NCBI GenBank assembly: GCA_035235625.1
Contig: CP141143.1
Coordinates: 23,357,092-23,421,091, forward strand
Reading direction: 5' to 3'
Source: Saururus chinensis
Lineage: Eukaryota; Streptophyta; Magnoliopsida; Piperales; Saururaceae
Length of the DNA stretch: 64,000 bases
Below are positions 1 to 10,888 of the stretch, in pieces; position 1 is the first letter of the stretch, and each line of letters opens with the position of its first letter. The notes under the pieces were generated by a model. That model worked only from the letters and a program-made list of their open reading frames with translations. It was not told the DNA's origin and made no database searches. The position numbers and the translations under genes are program-made.

Positions 1-1068
1 AAAATGTAGTTATAAATGATGGTGTGATTGGTGATGTTTGGGTTATGTACTTTTTTATGAGTGAAAATCTTTGTAATGGAACATACCCCGAGAATAGTTG
101 GACAAAGCTACTTAAGGACAAAGGATCTTTGTGTTGAAATGACTTCTACAAGCGAGTCTTTAACCATGTGACAGAAAGGCTTTGGTATGAAATAAGACTA
201 AGGTATTCCAGCTATCTAAGGATGAGAGTTATATATAACTACTTCCTTAGTCTGAGAGATGTGCTTGAATTGACTAGAACATTAAAAAATAACTAGTCCT
301 GAGCATTACAAGAGGTTCCTAAGATCATGGAAGTTGGGACTTCTACTACTGGGATCCATAAGCCCCTGTGGGCCTTAGCTTCATGACGTGGATGAAGTGG
401 GTAGGCTTCAAAATACTTGAGGTCCGTAGTGAGTAATTCATGGTCTAGTGAGGCAAGACTGTACTCCTAAACATGACTACTGTATCATACAAATCCTTTT
501 TATTTATACTTATGAAGTAAAAGTCTCCTGAGTGAGGTCATGCTATGGTGTTTGAAATAATAATAAGTTAAATATAAATGTCTTGTTTATTTCATTTATG
601 TATGTTGTTTTGATGATGTGATGAAATCATGAGCATTATTATTACATAGTTCTTGGGTATATTCTTGTACTCAACAACCTTGTGATGCAAGTTTACTAAA
701 AGAGTAGCCAGGTTGGGATCAGGAACATAGAAAGGATGACAAGCTCTAAGAGAAATGTAGGATTTCTTATCTTGTTTAGTAAGACTTTTAGTGTGGTGTG
801 TAATTAAAATATGGGTATGTGAGTGCCAACTACTTATGATTATATGTGTGTAGTGGATATTTTGTATGTACTCGAGTAAGACCTTGTGCAATTTATATGT
901 GATTTGACCATGTCTTAATTATGGATATGATTGTTTGAATATTCTTTTGTTTGAAAACAAGTTAATCACCGGATAATGTTGTTGATTGATACAAGTGTTT
1001 TGAAAAATAAATTTGTTTCTACTAATTTTATTGTGATAAGATAATTTTAAAAATCTTGGGGTGTGACA
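1..1068 (+). mobile_element. 3' part of a Ty3/gypsy-type LTR, cut by the window edge
   Basis: No coding frame of note. The block is AT-rich and ends in GGGGTGTGACA at 1068, the same kind of terminus (GGG..TGACA) as the well-delimited LTRs ending at 18780 and 20307. Its 5' TG edge lies outside the window. The call rests on the terminus style alone, so the family is uncertain. Confidence 0.4.
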
Positions 1069-1159
1069 GCAACAAACTTTGGATGATTGAAATCGATTGC
1101 CCTTGGAACACTTTTTTATTTTTTTTCTTCCATTAAGATTGTGTCTATGGTTCAAAAGA

Positions 1160-1500
1160 CTTCAAAAAAATTTAGTTACTATTCAGGCTATTGAACATAA
1201 ATTTTCTCTTTCTTTCTTCAACCTTAAAACCATTACTTTGTTTGTTGTCTTTAAATTCAGCCAAGAACTCTTGATAATCATGTTCTAGCAGAGAAGCAAA
1301 GTCTACTGCTTTGGTGAAGGAAGTAGGTTGAAGACCAACTATTTTACTACATTGTCCATTGTTCAAACACCTTACAAACTTTCAAGCCTTCATTAACTTC
1401 ATAGGGTAATAATTAGAAGCAAAGCATTGTAACTGTACAATTTATTTTCACACTAGGCCACTATCATAATTCCTTGTTAAAGGCTAAAAAATTCTTTTAC
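1160..1500 (-). pseudogene. gag C-terminal remnant (Ty3/gypsy-like)
   Basis: Reading the minus strand leftwards from about 1380, a frame contains KIVGLQPTSFTKAVDFASLL followed by a charged stretch. This resembles the end of plant gypsy gag proteins (a 'GL.P.SF.EAV..A...E' pattern before the zinc-knuckle region). There are stops upstream and no zinc knuckle is visible. It is a short, dead fragment; the assignment is from pattern memory only. Confidence 0.35.
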
Positions 1501-2297
1501 TTTCTTTTCTTGAGTACGAGGAGGAAAATACTTACTTCCCTAAACTCTCCCTTTTTTATATTTTCATTAGCAGAAAATAAATTCCTTTCCATTGAGGGCT
1601 ACCAAAATGTTGTCCTCCCCTATCATGGAAAATGTGATAACATCTACTTTTTCTATCTTCATGAACTTTCTTTGCCTTAAAAACTCTTTTTACTTCAAAT
1701 GCCCACTTCTATGTTGTTTCAAGATTGTCCTCTCCTGTAAAGGCTAAAGCAATTTTCTTAAATCACTATAACAAATTGTCCTTCTTACTATAATTGTTCT
1801 GAACATAATTATTGGAGTTGAGCAATTGGAGCTAGGCTCGAAACCATGTGTTTGAAGATGCTAAGTCATTTTTTGCATCATTAAGTCAAAGAAGTTTTCC
1901 ATAGGGTACCTTGGTGCTACGTACTAATTTCTAAGATGATGTTTCGGCAACAGTTGAGTCAAGAGACTATTATACATCTCTACCACTGTTAGAAGTCATC
2001 TTTAGGGTGCTAAACAATTGTATAAACCTTGAATTCACAATAAACTTTTAGGAGACAAGAAAGTGTTTATTTATAAACATCTTAATGCACACATATTTAC
2101 AAGTTCTTTTCTTCTTATCTTACATTAAAAAAATGTGTTTGAAACACCCGCTCACATAGTCACAAAACAAACTAAATCGTATAATTAAGCAAAAAAACAT
2201 AGCAAACTTTTAAAACTCAATACATTTCTCAGGGAAAGACCTTCCTATTTGGCATTGAAAGAAATAGTGCCCCTCAACCCTCAAAGGATACATATGA
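1501..2297. other. No gene seen; AT-rich repeat debris
   Basis: No frame with recognisable protein similarity, no splice-consistent exon chain and no clean repeat edges until the family D LTR begins at 2298. Confidence 0.5.
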
Positions 2298-2610
2298 TGT
2301 GGATCGATGTCTACATAAGCAAAATTAAAGGAAATATATAAGAAAAATAATTAAACAATAAATAAAAAATAAACTAACTTATTTCTTGTTTCTATAATTA
2401 CAAAATAAGCATAGCCTCTACATATTTATAGTCAATTAAACTTCTTAATCCTAATGCTATTAAAACTCTTAATTAGAATAAACTTTTAGCTAGAATAAGG
2501 TTCTAACATAAGCCTAAGCTCAATAAATTTCTAATTACTTTAAAATATAATAATTAATAATTAAATTTTAATTATATTATTAATTTTGAAGGTGGACCCA
2601 GGTCATAACA
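2298..2610 (-). mobile_element. Family D LTR, copy 1
   Basis: 313 bp with + strand ends TGTGG...CATAACA, i.e. a TG...CA LTR in minus orientation. It aligns end to end with 10923-11246 and with the two halves of 8005-9065 (shared stretches include AAATTAAAGG, ATAATTAAACAATAAATAAA and AACATAAGCCTAAGC). The 5-bp flanks are TATGA and TTTGA, 4 of 5 identical, so it could be a solo LTR. Alternatively it is the 3' LTR of the internal region at 2611-2736 and 6568-8004. Confidence 0.7.
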
Positions 2611-3149
2611 TTTGAGCCCACCAATGCTCCGCTTCTTAGACAAAGAATAGGTCAGCCGTCTATCATGACACGGATGACTAAAATTGATGCGGGGGCTCTT
2701 CGGAGTACACCAGGTCTTGGAAACAAAAGTTGAAACATGAGTATTAGGGGTGCTAGCGAACCGAGCCGAGTCGAATTTTTACCTCAAACAGCTCGAACTC
2801 GAAGTTAGAATACTTGGCTCAAACTCGACTCGAAGCTCGAACGAGCTCGAACTTACTAGCTCGAACTCAACTCAAACCAAAACCACAAGCTCGAGCTCGA
2901 ACTCGACCTCGACCTCGACCTCGTTCCATTACAATGGTGAGCCCAGCTCAAATTAAGCTCGATCAGTATATAAAAATGAACCTAATTTTTTAATCCAAAA
3001 TTTCAATCCAACATTCTATAAACAAATATTGCTCGTAGACTGAGTTGATCATAAATATTTGAATTTTTGGTAAAAGTGTTGTAAATAAATCACATCCATA
3101 AGATATTAAATCAGATACACCGACACATTCAGAGGGAGAGGCCTTCCCA

Positions 3150-3395
3150 GAGAAACCTTTGTAAACTTTGGAATTGTCCCTCCTTTAGTGTGAGGATTCT
3201 GAATTTGTTGACAGCCAACACAAAGTCTATGTAGGAAACCTTGCAAGGACAGTGACCTCTGATACTCTCACCCGGTTCTTCTCTGAGAAGGGAAAAGTTA
3301 TTGGTACCAAAGTGTCTCGGGTGCCTGGAACCTCAAAATCAAGTGGATATGGGATTGTCTCTTTTTCTTCTGATGAGGAAGTGGAAGCTGCAATT
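3150..3395 (+). pseudogene. Captured fragment of plastid ribosomal protein PSRP2 (second RRM) gene
   Basis: One frame from 3150 to 3395 reads ...CEDSEFVDSQHKVYVGNLA, then an RRM with FFSEKGKV, KVSRVPGTSKSSGYG and VSFSSDEEVEAAI. This matches the linker and second RNA-recognition motif of plant PSRP2 (plastid-specific 30S ribosomal protein 2; Arabidopsis At3g52150 by memory), including RNP2 VYVGNL and the RVPGTSKS signature. Stops at 3162 (TAA) and 3186 (TAG) lie in the linker; the RRM part itself is open. There is no first RRM, transit peptide or C-terminal end. It lies inside a hAT element, so it is best read as a transduplicated gene piece. A related cpRNP gene as source is less likely but possible. 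Confidence 0.8.
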
Positions 3396-4789
3396 ACAGA
3401 GTCAATAATACTATAAGTTTTGTTGCACTTCTTTGTTTTCCTGGCACCTAAAAGTCTCATACACAATACTGAGAAGGAATCCAACATTCACCATTAGAAG
3501 TCAGAAGACATAGTAAAATGATCAAGAACTCGTATTTGTGAATCAGCTGATGTAATCAACACTTTCGATGGGTTCCCTGGTGCAAACTGTTGGAGTGGTT
3601 TAGATATGTAAAGTGTTAACATATTTAATGTGCTAAACATAGTCTTACATTTGGAATGAATAACTATGAAAAGTAATATTACTTAGTAAGGGGAAATATA
3701 AATATACAAGATACCTGAAACCCAGTTATCTTTTTCGCATGACCCTTCCTTTTCTTGCTATGTATTTCTATGTGCCCTTTCTGATTAAGCTTACATCCTG
3801 AACCATGAAAACAAGTGAGATGGCATATAGATGATACAAGCAGTGGAAAACTTTTGAGTAAAGCAATTCTTTTGATGAATCAATAATATTACCAAAAACT
3901 CATGGAAATCATATTACAAAACTATGTTCTTAGTTCAGACCTTAATGGACTTATTTACTGCATCACATATACCTCTATGTGTGTAAAATTAACATAATAG
4001 ATAAACTACTTTTTTGTTTAGTGAGAGATCTCGTGGCTTCTTCGGCTTATAGATTTAATTTAGTCTCTTCTACTTTTTGGCCGATTAGATTATATTTTTC
4101 TTAATGAAGGGCTACTTTAAAAGAAATTTTATAAAAACGAATGTCATAGTAAAACACCCGGCCAATTTAAATGTTGTTTATAGCCCAGAAGGCAACATCA
4201 TTGGAAGGGTAAATTTTTTTGCATCATTCCTTGTCATACAGAAACTCAAAAAAGAAAGAAAATATTTAGGAGGACAAAAGATATTAGAAACCAACTAAGT
4301 TTAGATCAACTATTACTTCACCAAGACAACTGGTGTAGAAGTAGTGCATAATGAGTGAGTACATATATACAACTATTAACAGTTAGAGAAAAATCAATGA
4401 ACAGAGACATACCAGATGTATTATACAAACGACAAGTCTTTTGTGGCAACCAACTAGTGCACCCTATGAAACAAAGATGACTATTAGAAACAGAAGCAAT
4501 GACCAAAAGCACACGTATTTTTCTAATCTTAGGTGAATGGTTTCCCACCACTCTTTCCCTCAAATATTTTAGGTCAAACAAGAAGAGGTGAATATGTGCC
4601 TCAGTTGCTAAAACGCAAAATGTAAAACGTACTCACATTAGCAGAGGCTTGTACTTGGCCTTACCCTATTTGTTTTTGCATTAGCAGAGGCTTGTACCTC
4701 CACAGTAGTTTCTTCAGTTCTTCTCTTTTTGAGTTTCTTCTCAACAATGGCGAGCACTCTCCTTTAGAGCTTCTTCTCCAAAGTGGCTT

Positions 4790-5010
4790 CTAATGTGGGA
4801 CTATGGGAGAGACCAAATGTGGAACTGTGGGAGAGATGAAGGGAGACGAAGTGGGAGAGACGGAGGGGGGACAGTGGGAGAGACGGAGGGAGACAAAATG
4901 GGAGAAACGGAGGGGGGGCTATGGTAGAGAAGGAGGGAGACGAAGTGGGAGAGACAGTAGGTAGATTGGCTGGACAGGAGGTAGAGCGGTCGGAGAGGGG
5001 AGAATGGCCG
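4790..5010 (+). repeat. Purine-rich GGGAGAGACGGAGGG-type tandem array
   Basis: About 200 bp of irregular tandem units built from GGGAGAGACGGAGG, GGGAGACGAAGTGGGAGAGA and variants. Almost every base on the + strand is a purine. Minus-strand frames through it are only low-complexity Ser/Pro/Leu repeats, so I do not call a protein. Confidence 0.75.
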
Positions 5011-6934
5011 CGACACCGCCAAATGGTAGGAAAATTAGGGCTGGGAAACAAGGGAACAATGTGGAACTTGGTTTTTATACTAGGGTATTAGTTCGGTTCT
5101 GGTTCTCAGGTTTTTTTTTAAAAATTGAACCGAAATGGACTTCGTTTTTTTTCTAAGAAATGAACGTGGAGCGGTGGAGCGGGGTTGGTCCAGGTATGGG
5201 GAGTTACAAATTTCGTTGAAGGCTTAAATATGGGGTATGGCTGTTTGGGTTAGTTGATAAGCTTGGGTTAACGGTTAATGAATAATATTTTTATAATTTT
5301 ATTTATTTTATACTAAAGTTTTATTTATAATGATAACTAAATATTCTTAGGCTACACAATTTCGATTACGTTTGGTGCATGCTAAAGAGTGATGAGTGTA
5401 CGAAATGGAGCTTATTAATTTTATCACTATATTTATTTTAAATTGAGTCCCCTTATTATGCGTAAAAAATGTACAATGGGCACATGCAATAGGTATCATT
5501 ATTACACAATTTTGAGAGTATTGTGGCTTTTAATAATGCAACATGAAGGTTCTATTTGCTTGCCTTTCTTGTGATCTAACGTGCACCAAGTACATATTTT
5601 AATTAATAATAATTTTTTTCTTTAAAATTATATGAAAAGTTACAAATAAAAGTTAATATGTGCTCATAGAAAATTATCTCAAAGCCTCAGACTAGGCACC
5701 ACTCGAGCTTTAATTGCTCCCAATTCTTCAGTATATATAATATTAAAATATCATTATTAATTAAGCATGTATGAAAATATAACATCTAATTGTATAATCA
5801 ATGTTATCCCTTCTTTGGATTTTATTTTCAGGTTATAACTACCCTTAATTTTGGTCTGGTATGTGGCGAGATGTCTTCAATATGCTTACATCTAAGTATT
5901 TGAATAATGATTATCAAGAAAATCATATTGTACTAGCAACAAGAAACTTGGAGTCTTGTCCTCTTTAACTAGTCTTAAATGAATATAACTTGTCTTTATC
6001 TTATGATATAAAGAACTTTTAGTAAATTGTTGTAAAATTTAAATTTCTAATGATTCCAACATTAGTCTTTACACCAAAATTTTAAAAATATATCTTAATT
6101 TATTTGATATGTAGAAATAATATATAATATTAATTACCGGTACATTTTTGTCTAATGATTGACATATAGTTTAATACTTAGTATAGACTATAATAAATTT
6201 TATTTTTTACTAATTATATTATATATGTATATACTTTATTAAGTTAAATTTCTATGACACATCTAAATTTCAAATTATGCATATGTACATATAAATATTA
6301 ATATATATTTATATATATTATAAAACATATTTATATATTTATTCGAGTTCAAATCAAGTTCGAGCCGAGTTCGAGTTTTATTCGAGTCGAATCGAGTCAA
6401 ACCAAAATATACTAAAGCTTGACTCAAATATATCGAATTTGAATCGAGTTCGAACCAAGCCACTTCAAATCGAACTAGATTCAAGTTGAGTCGAGTCGAA
6501 GCACCCTTGCTCCACGGGCGCTCGTCCAGCAAGGGTGCCTCGACTCGTTAGCACCCCTAATGAGTATAATTAAAGGCGAAACCCGGTAGGAGTATGAGTC
6601 TTCGGTAGGTGGACATTTGGCTCGAACCGGCACGAAACAGGGCAGTCGGTACTGATTAAAAAGGGAACAGAGTTCTGTTCGGTGGAAATGATAACAGAGA
6701 TCTGGAGTCGGAGGGAGTGAAGATCGGTGCCGGGAAGAACTGCCACGAAAACGGCCGGTGGAAGGAATCCAGAGCGGGGTGGAAGTGCCCGGGCCGCGGC
6801 ATTGCTTGTTGCAGCAGAATGGAAGATCGGCAGCGACGGTTCCGGAGGTGGAGACATTGGACGATCCCTCGGTCGGACGGCGAAACCAAAAAGGGGGACC
6901 TGATCCTTAGCAGCAGAGTCGATCTCCTTGGGGC

Positions 6935-7147
6935 GGCGAAAGGGACGACTGACACCTTGGCATGGCGGTTCTGAACGGTGAGTTTGACGGTCATGGGGAG
7001 GCCCTGTCAATCCTTGGCCGTCTCCTTGGCGATGTCTTCTCCTATCTTCTTCTGACAAAGGCCAAGCGTGCCGATCTTTGGGGCCAAGGAGCTAGCGGAC
7101 CCAACCTCCCCACTGGTGATGCTGACGAAGATGTCCACCACCTGGTT
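6935..7147 (-). pseudogene. RPL12: Captured fragment of cytosolic 60S ribosomal protein L12 (uL11) gene
   Basis: The minus strand reads [44 protein letters not shown], then a TGA (7009-7007), then QGLPMTVKLTVQNRHAKV and SVVPFA. This is the N-terminal domain of eukaryotic RPL12, which binds rRNA at the ribosomal stalk base. The TGA falls where RPL12 has a tryptophan (ETAKEW in the family), so a single base change explains the break. Similarity stops at about 6935, and the start Met with about ten residues is missing. It sits inside an LTR element's internal region on the element's own strand, which suggests capture of host sequence. Confidence 0.85.
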
Positions 7148-7988
7148 CTGGCAGTCGGTGCAGCAAGGCGGTGGTTCTAGAATGTGGATAGTCGGACGAC
7201 GGAATTTGCGGCCTGAGAAGAGGAAGCCTCCACCGGGATCGATCGATCTGGAATTTTGTCCAGGTGAGAAACTGTGGCTGAGACTGGGGCGTTGTGGGAT
7301 GGGGGATCGTCGACGGGGGATCTGGAGAAGTGATATTGGCATCCATCAACAGAAGTGGAGAAACTGAGAAACTGTTGCCTACAAAGTTAACAATTTTATG
7401 CGACAGTGGATGCTGGGAAGACAACTGTTGCGGGACGGAGGGAAGAGTCTTCTGCCTTTTGCGTTTTTGTTCATCCGAGCGGGATGTGCAATAGGGGCCA
7501 TGACCGACGGATCCGCTGCGTCGATGATAGCTTGTGCAGATTTTGCGAAAGGATGAATCTCTGGGGGAACCTCGATGACAGACAAAGAACAGAGGGCTGC
7601 GTGGGTGTCTATGGACTGTGTAATGCAGCCAATAGGATGTAGAGACGAACTCGAAGCAGTGGCTACGAGGGCGAGTGGCGGATCAATGGAAGTGGCTGGT
7701 GATGGTGCGGAAGCAACCGGCATCGATGTGGAAGGAGTTGGAGGTGGGGTGTTTTCTTATGCAGACATGGCCGACGGCGGTGGGAAAGTGACCAGTGGCT
7801 GCGGAGAAACAATCGGTGGCGGTGGTGGAGGGAAGAGAGGTTGCAAAGCGGCACGTTGCTCGTCAAAAAGATTTTGACTTTCAGCTTTGAGTTGGGCGAG
7901 AGAATCTTCGTATTTTTAATATTGACGCATGGGAGAGCGGGAGAGTGATTGACGCATGAGATACTGATGTAGGTAGGTATAAAATTGA

Positions 7989-8001
7989 GCTATGATACCA
8001 A
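7989..8001 (-). other. Primer-binding site (tRNA-Met type) of family D
   Basis: The minus strand reads TTGGTATCATAGC, one mismatch from the common plant primer site TTGGTATCAGAGC. It lies 3 nt from the LTR edge at 8005, the same spacing as the copy at 10907-10919. Confidence 0.7.
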
Positions 8002-8004
8002 CGA

Positions 8005-9065
8005 TGTAATTGATGCTTACGTAAGTAAAAATAAAAATAAAAAATAATTAAACGATAAATAAAAATAAAATTAACTTATTTTTTAGAATATGGTTATTTG
8101 AACCCAGTTTTTTTTTTCTGTATCCTTTATTACTTTTTTACTCTACTAATTTTTTTTAAATTTTTTATATCTCTTATTTTTACTTAATTTTTTACCTTTC
8201 TTATTTTTTTTCTTTTTCCTTTTTTTTTTCCAATGTTAGCATCTTTTATTTTGGCATTGGCGTTTTTTTTAATGACGGGCCAAATTTGACTGGTCACTAC
8301 GGTGGGGGGGCCATGTGTAGGCCACGGTTGCCTACTGCGCGTGGCCACAGCCGCGCATCAGCCACCGCCACGCGTAGGCCGTAGCCGTGGTCTCGTAGTA
8401 GCAGGCCGCGGCTGTGTGCAGCAGGCTGCAACTGCGGCCTCGTAGCAGTAGTAGGCCGCAGCCGCACCCAGCAAGCCGCAGCCGGCCAGATCTGGCCGAC
8501 TGCAGCCTACTACTGTGAGGCTGTGAACGCGTGCAGTAGGCTACGGCCGGCTAAATTTGGCTAGCTACGACCTGTGCTGGTCGCGGCGGCTGCGGCCAGT
8601 CAAATCTGGTCAATCGTAACTGGCAACCGTGCATTGGCTGAAATTAGTGTTGATGGTCGTCGACACCGAAGAAGAAATGGGGAAAATAAAAGAGAGTATA
8701 TTGGAGGGAGTATGAGTAAAAGAAATGTGGAGAAATAGGGGAAAAGAAGTAAAAAAAAATACAATTTTTTCTTTGTTTAGGGGAGATAGAAAAAAAAAAA
8801 CCGGGTTGAAATAGCCCTGTTTTATTTTTCATCTTTGTAATGATAAAATAAGCATAACTTCTACATGTTTATAGGTAATTAAGTCTTCTAATTTTAATAG
8901 TATTAAAAATTTTAATTAAAATAAACTTTTAATTAAAATAAGCTTTTAATATAAATTTAAGCCTCATAAAATTTTAATTATTTTAAAATATAATAATTAA
9001 TAATTAAATTTTAATGATATTATTAATTTTAAAGGTGGAGCCGACACATAAGGCGGGTAATAATA
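8005..9065 (-). mobile_element. Family D LTR, copy 2, with an inserted TIR element
   Basis: Both ends align with LTR copies 1 and 3 (8005-8085 and 8825-9065). A 0.73-kb insert (8089-8819) splits it. The + strand right edge is degraded (GGGTAATAATA instead of GGGTCATAACA). Confidence 0.7.
8089..8819. mobile_element. hAT-like non-autonomous TIR element inside the LTR
   Basis: The left end is TATGGTTATTTGAACCC followed by a T-run. The right end read inward is CAGGGCTATTTCAACCCGG followed by a T-run, giving an imperfect TIR of about 35 bp. The flanking LTR sequence has the direct repeat TTATTTTT (8076-8083 and 8822-8829), 8 bp as in hAT, although it is not flush with the TIRs. The other two family D LTRs lack this block, so they serve as empty sites. 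The core (8270-8640) is GC-rich and made of degenerate GCAGGCCGCAGCC-like repeats. Confidence 0.6.
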
Positions 9066-9675
9066 TTACCAGCGGAGAAGAAGCCGAAGGCGGCGGAAAT
9101 AGCGGCGCAGCAAATGATCCAGTGGCGGTCGGGGCGAGAGATGACTCTGGTGGAAAAGATGGGAAGGAAAAAGCGGCGGGGGTGGTACTAGGTGGCGACG
9201 TTTTCCTGACGGCTAGATCCGGGATGAAAAGGGCGGATATGGCCAGGAACGGTGGCGAGGCTGCCCAATTTGAAGCAGATGAGGCGGACGGGAGCAAGGG
9301 CGCAGGCGCCTGATCTGAACCAGCCAGAGAGGAACAGACAGCGACTGGGGATAGGAAGGACGCCGGCGGAAGAGAAGCGGGCAGAAAGGCAGTAGCGTAT
9401 CCAGAAGAGGCAGCGGCCGTGAAAGACGAAAACAACATGTTGACGGTAACGGTCGAACTAGACGGCGCTGCGGAGGCGACCACAGACTAGGGAGCGAAGT
9501 GGCGGCACAAGCGACCGACGGAAGGGCGGCCTAGACCGTGGAGGGTGCTGTAGATGAAGAAGCACGGGAAGAATCCGACAACTGCTTCTGAAGCGATTGA
9601 ACATCATTGGTAGCTGAGGGCGATTCCGTGACCCGTTATCATAACTGTTGGGGCATCAACTCCTTAACATAACTT
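9066..9675 (-). mobile_element. Family D internal debris between LTR copies 2 and 3
   Basis: On the minus strand 9483-9067 is open for about 140 codons of Ala/Ser/Pro-rich sequence. It is preceded by LQKQLSDSSRASSSTAPS, typical of low-complexity gag N-termini. No conserved domain is recognised. It is composition-driven and may not be a real product. Confidence 0.35.
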
Positions 9676-10770
9676 TTGTGTCGCTCCGGTCAGTGCTCGC
9701 CGGTCACCCGATCCGCCGCCCACTGGAAGCTCTCCTTTATTTCATCCGAGTTCGCAGTCTGTTGCAAACTTGCAACACGCCTTTCGCGTTCTGAAGATCG
9801 TAGTTCCTCCTCTGGGCCGGTTCATGTTATTAATGCACTATCACAAGGTTGTCCTTACCTTCCGAACCGGGTTAATCATTTGGGCCCAACCGTACCTCAT
9901 ATCGTACCGTCAGATCAGTCTACTCTTCCCTCTTCAGCGCCTTCGCTTCGGGATACTTTTAATCATCCCCAGACAGTTCGACCTGGGGCTACTGTTCTGG
10001 AAAACCCGCTCTTTGAGTACCAGTATGATTCGGTGGTTCCACATGCACCTCCTCTCGTGGACATGGATCACCTGCCACATCATACCAGGCATGCTCAGGG
10101 GCCCTCTCATACTGCATCAACACCTTATCCCCTAGGTTATGCCCCATTTGTTGATCACCTTGATGATGATGTTGATGCTTATATTGAAGAAGTAGATTAT
10201 CGTGACCGCATAGGTCACCCTCACGATCGTAGTTGTAGCCGCATCGACTACCCCCATAGAACTGCTTGTCCTGACAAGAACCCTGCCATTTAGGCTCAGC
10301 CGATTCATGTCACTTTTTTAGTCTTCAAGGGCAACGATCCAGATGAATGGGTTTCTCAAGCGAAGCATTTCTTTCACTTCCATCGCACTCTGACTCGCGA
10401 ACAGTGTGAATTAGCCTCATTTCATATGAAGGGCCATGGTATACATTGGGTCGACCAATTCCTTCCTCAGCACCCGGAAGTTACTTGGCCTGAATTTGAG
10501 CATGTTCTTCTCCTCTGTTTTGGCCAGACTCTTTATCATAATTTTAACAGTTTGTTACCTCAGGTTCGCCAACAAGGGTTAGTCAAGGACTACTAAGATG
10601 AGTTTGAGCGCTTAGTGAACTGCATCCACGGATGGCCCAAGCACGCCCTAATTAGTGTCTTTGAAGTAGGTCTTAAGTCTGAGATTAAAACAGAATTGCA
10701 ACTTTTTCCTCAGACTTCCTTGACCGAAACTATGTGTATGACTCGCATATGTGAAGAGAAAGAAGAGGAC
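9676..10770 (+). pseudogene. Ty3/gypsy gag (retrotransposon gag domain), broken
   Basis: The frame from 9676 runs to a stop at 10291-10293. It then continues in the same frame with FKGNDPDEWVSQAKHFFHFH, FHMKGHGIHW, VTWPEFEHVLLLCFGQ, a second stop (TAA, about 10594), and FERLVNCIHGWP, EIKTELQLFPQTSLTETM. This is the classic plant gypsy gag pattern (F.G.DP..W..QAE.FF; L.G.A..W; W..F...L...FGP; EIK.E.Q.F.P.TL.EA). It should be the capsid-like protein of a retrotransposon and is now dead. It runs opposite to the neighbouring LTRs and primer site, so this block is inverted relative to them. Confidence 0.75.
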
Positions 10771-10888
10771 GCATGGAAGGAGGAAATATGCCCATGTTGT
10801 GCTACTTTATCCTTACATATGCGAGTCATACGCATAGTTTCGGTCAAGGAAGTCTTAGGAAAAAGTTGCAATTTTGCTTTAATCTTAG
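10679..10888. repeat. Inverted repeat of gag sequence (about 77-bp arms, 55-bp loop)
   Basis: The left arm 10679-10755 and right arm 10811-10888 are near-perfect reverse complements (for example GACTTCCTTGACCGAAACTA against TAGTTTCGGTCAAGGAAGTC). Both arms encode the same gag segment, LQLFP.TSLTETM, on opposite strands. Confidence 0.85.

Larger units (their letters stand above)
2745..6559. mobile_element. Non-autonomous hAT transposon with 8-bp target duplication
   Basis: The 3815-bp element is bounded by a perfect 8-bp direct repeat, ATGAGTAT, at 2737-2744 and 6560-6567. The left end reads TAGGGGTGCTAGCGA and the right end, read inward on the minus strand, TAGGGGTGCTAACGA. Both subterminal regions (2755-2930 and 6340-6540) are packed with GCTCGAACTCGA / CGAGTTCGAG-type short repeats, as expected for hAT transposase-binding regions. 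I see no transposase reading frame. Instead it carries a ribosomal-protein gene fragment (3150-3395) and a GA-rich array (4790-5010). The insertion sits inside family D retrotransposon sequence, so it is younger than that element. Confidence 0.88.
6568..8004 (-). mobile_element. Internal region of a family D LTR element (gag-like debris)
   Basis: The region lies directly downstream (minus strand) of a primer-binding site and the LTR at 8005-9065. It continues across the hAT insertion to 2736-2611 and LTR copy 1. On the minus strand, 7870-7500 gives a Pro/Ser/Ala-rich gag-like sequence with a few stops (for example LAQLKAES, LFPPPPPPIVSPQPL). The middle holds a ribosomal protein L12 fragment (6935-7147). 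No protease, RT or integrase is visible, so the element looks non-autonomous or heavily deleted. Confidence 0.5.

Noticed and set aside
1064-1073. Both gypsy-type LTR ends at 1068 and 39736 are followed by GCAAC
   Set aside because: Flanks of unrelated insertions; a 5-bp coincidence is expected by chance.
6570-7058. 162-codon minus frame
   Set aside because: Runs out of frame through the RPL12 fragment; the homologous frame is a different one.
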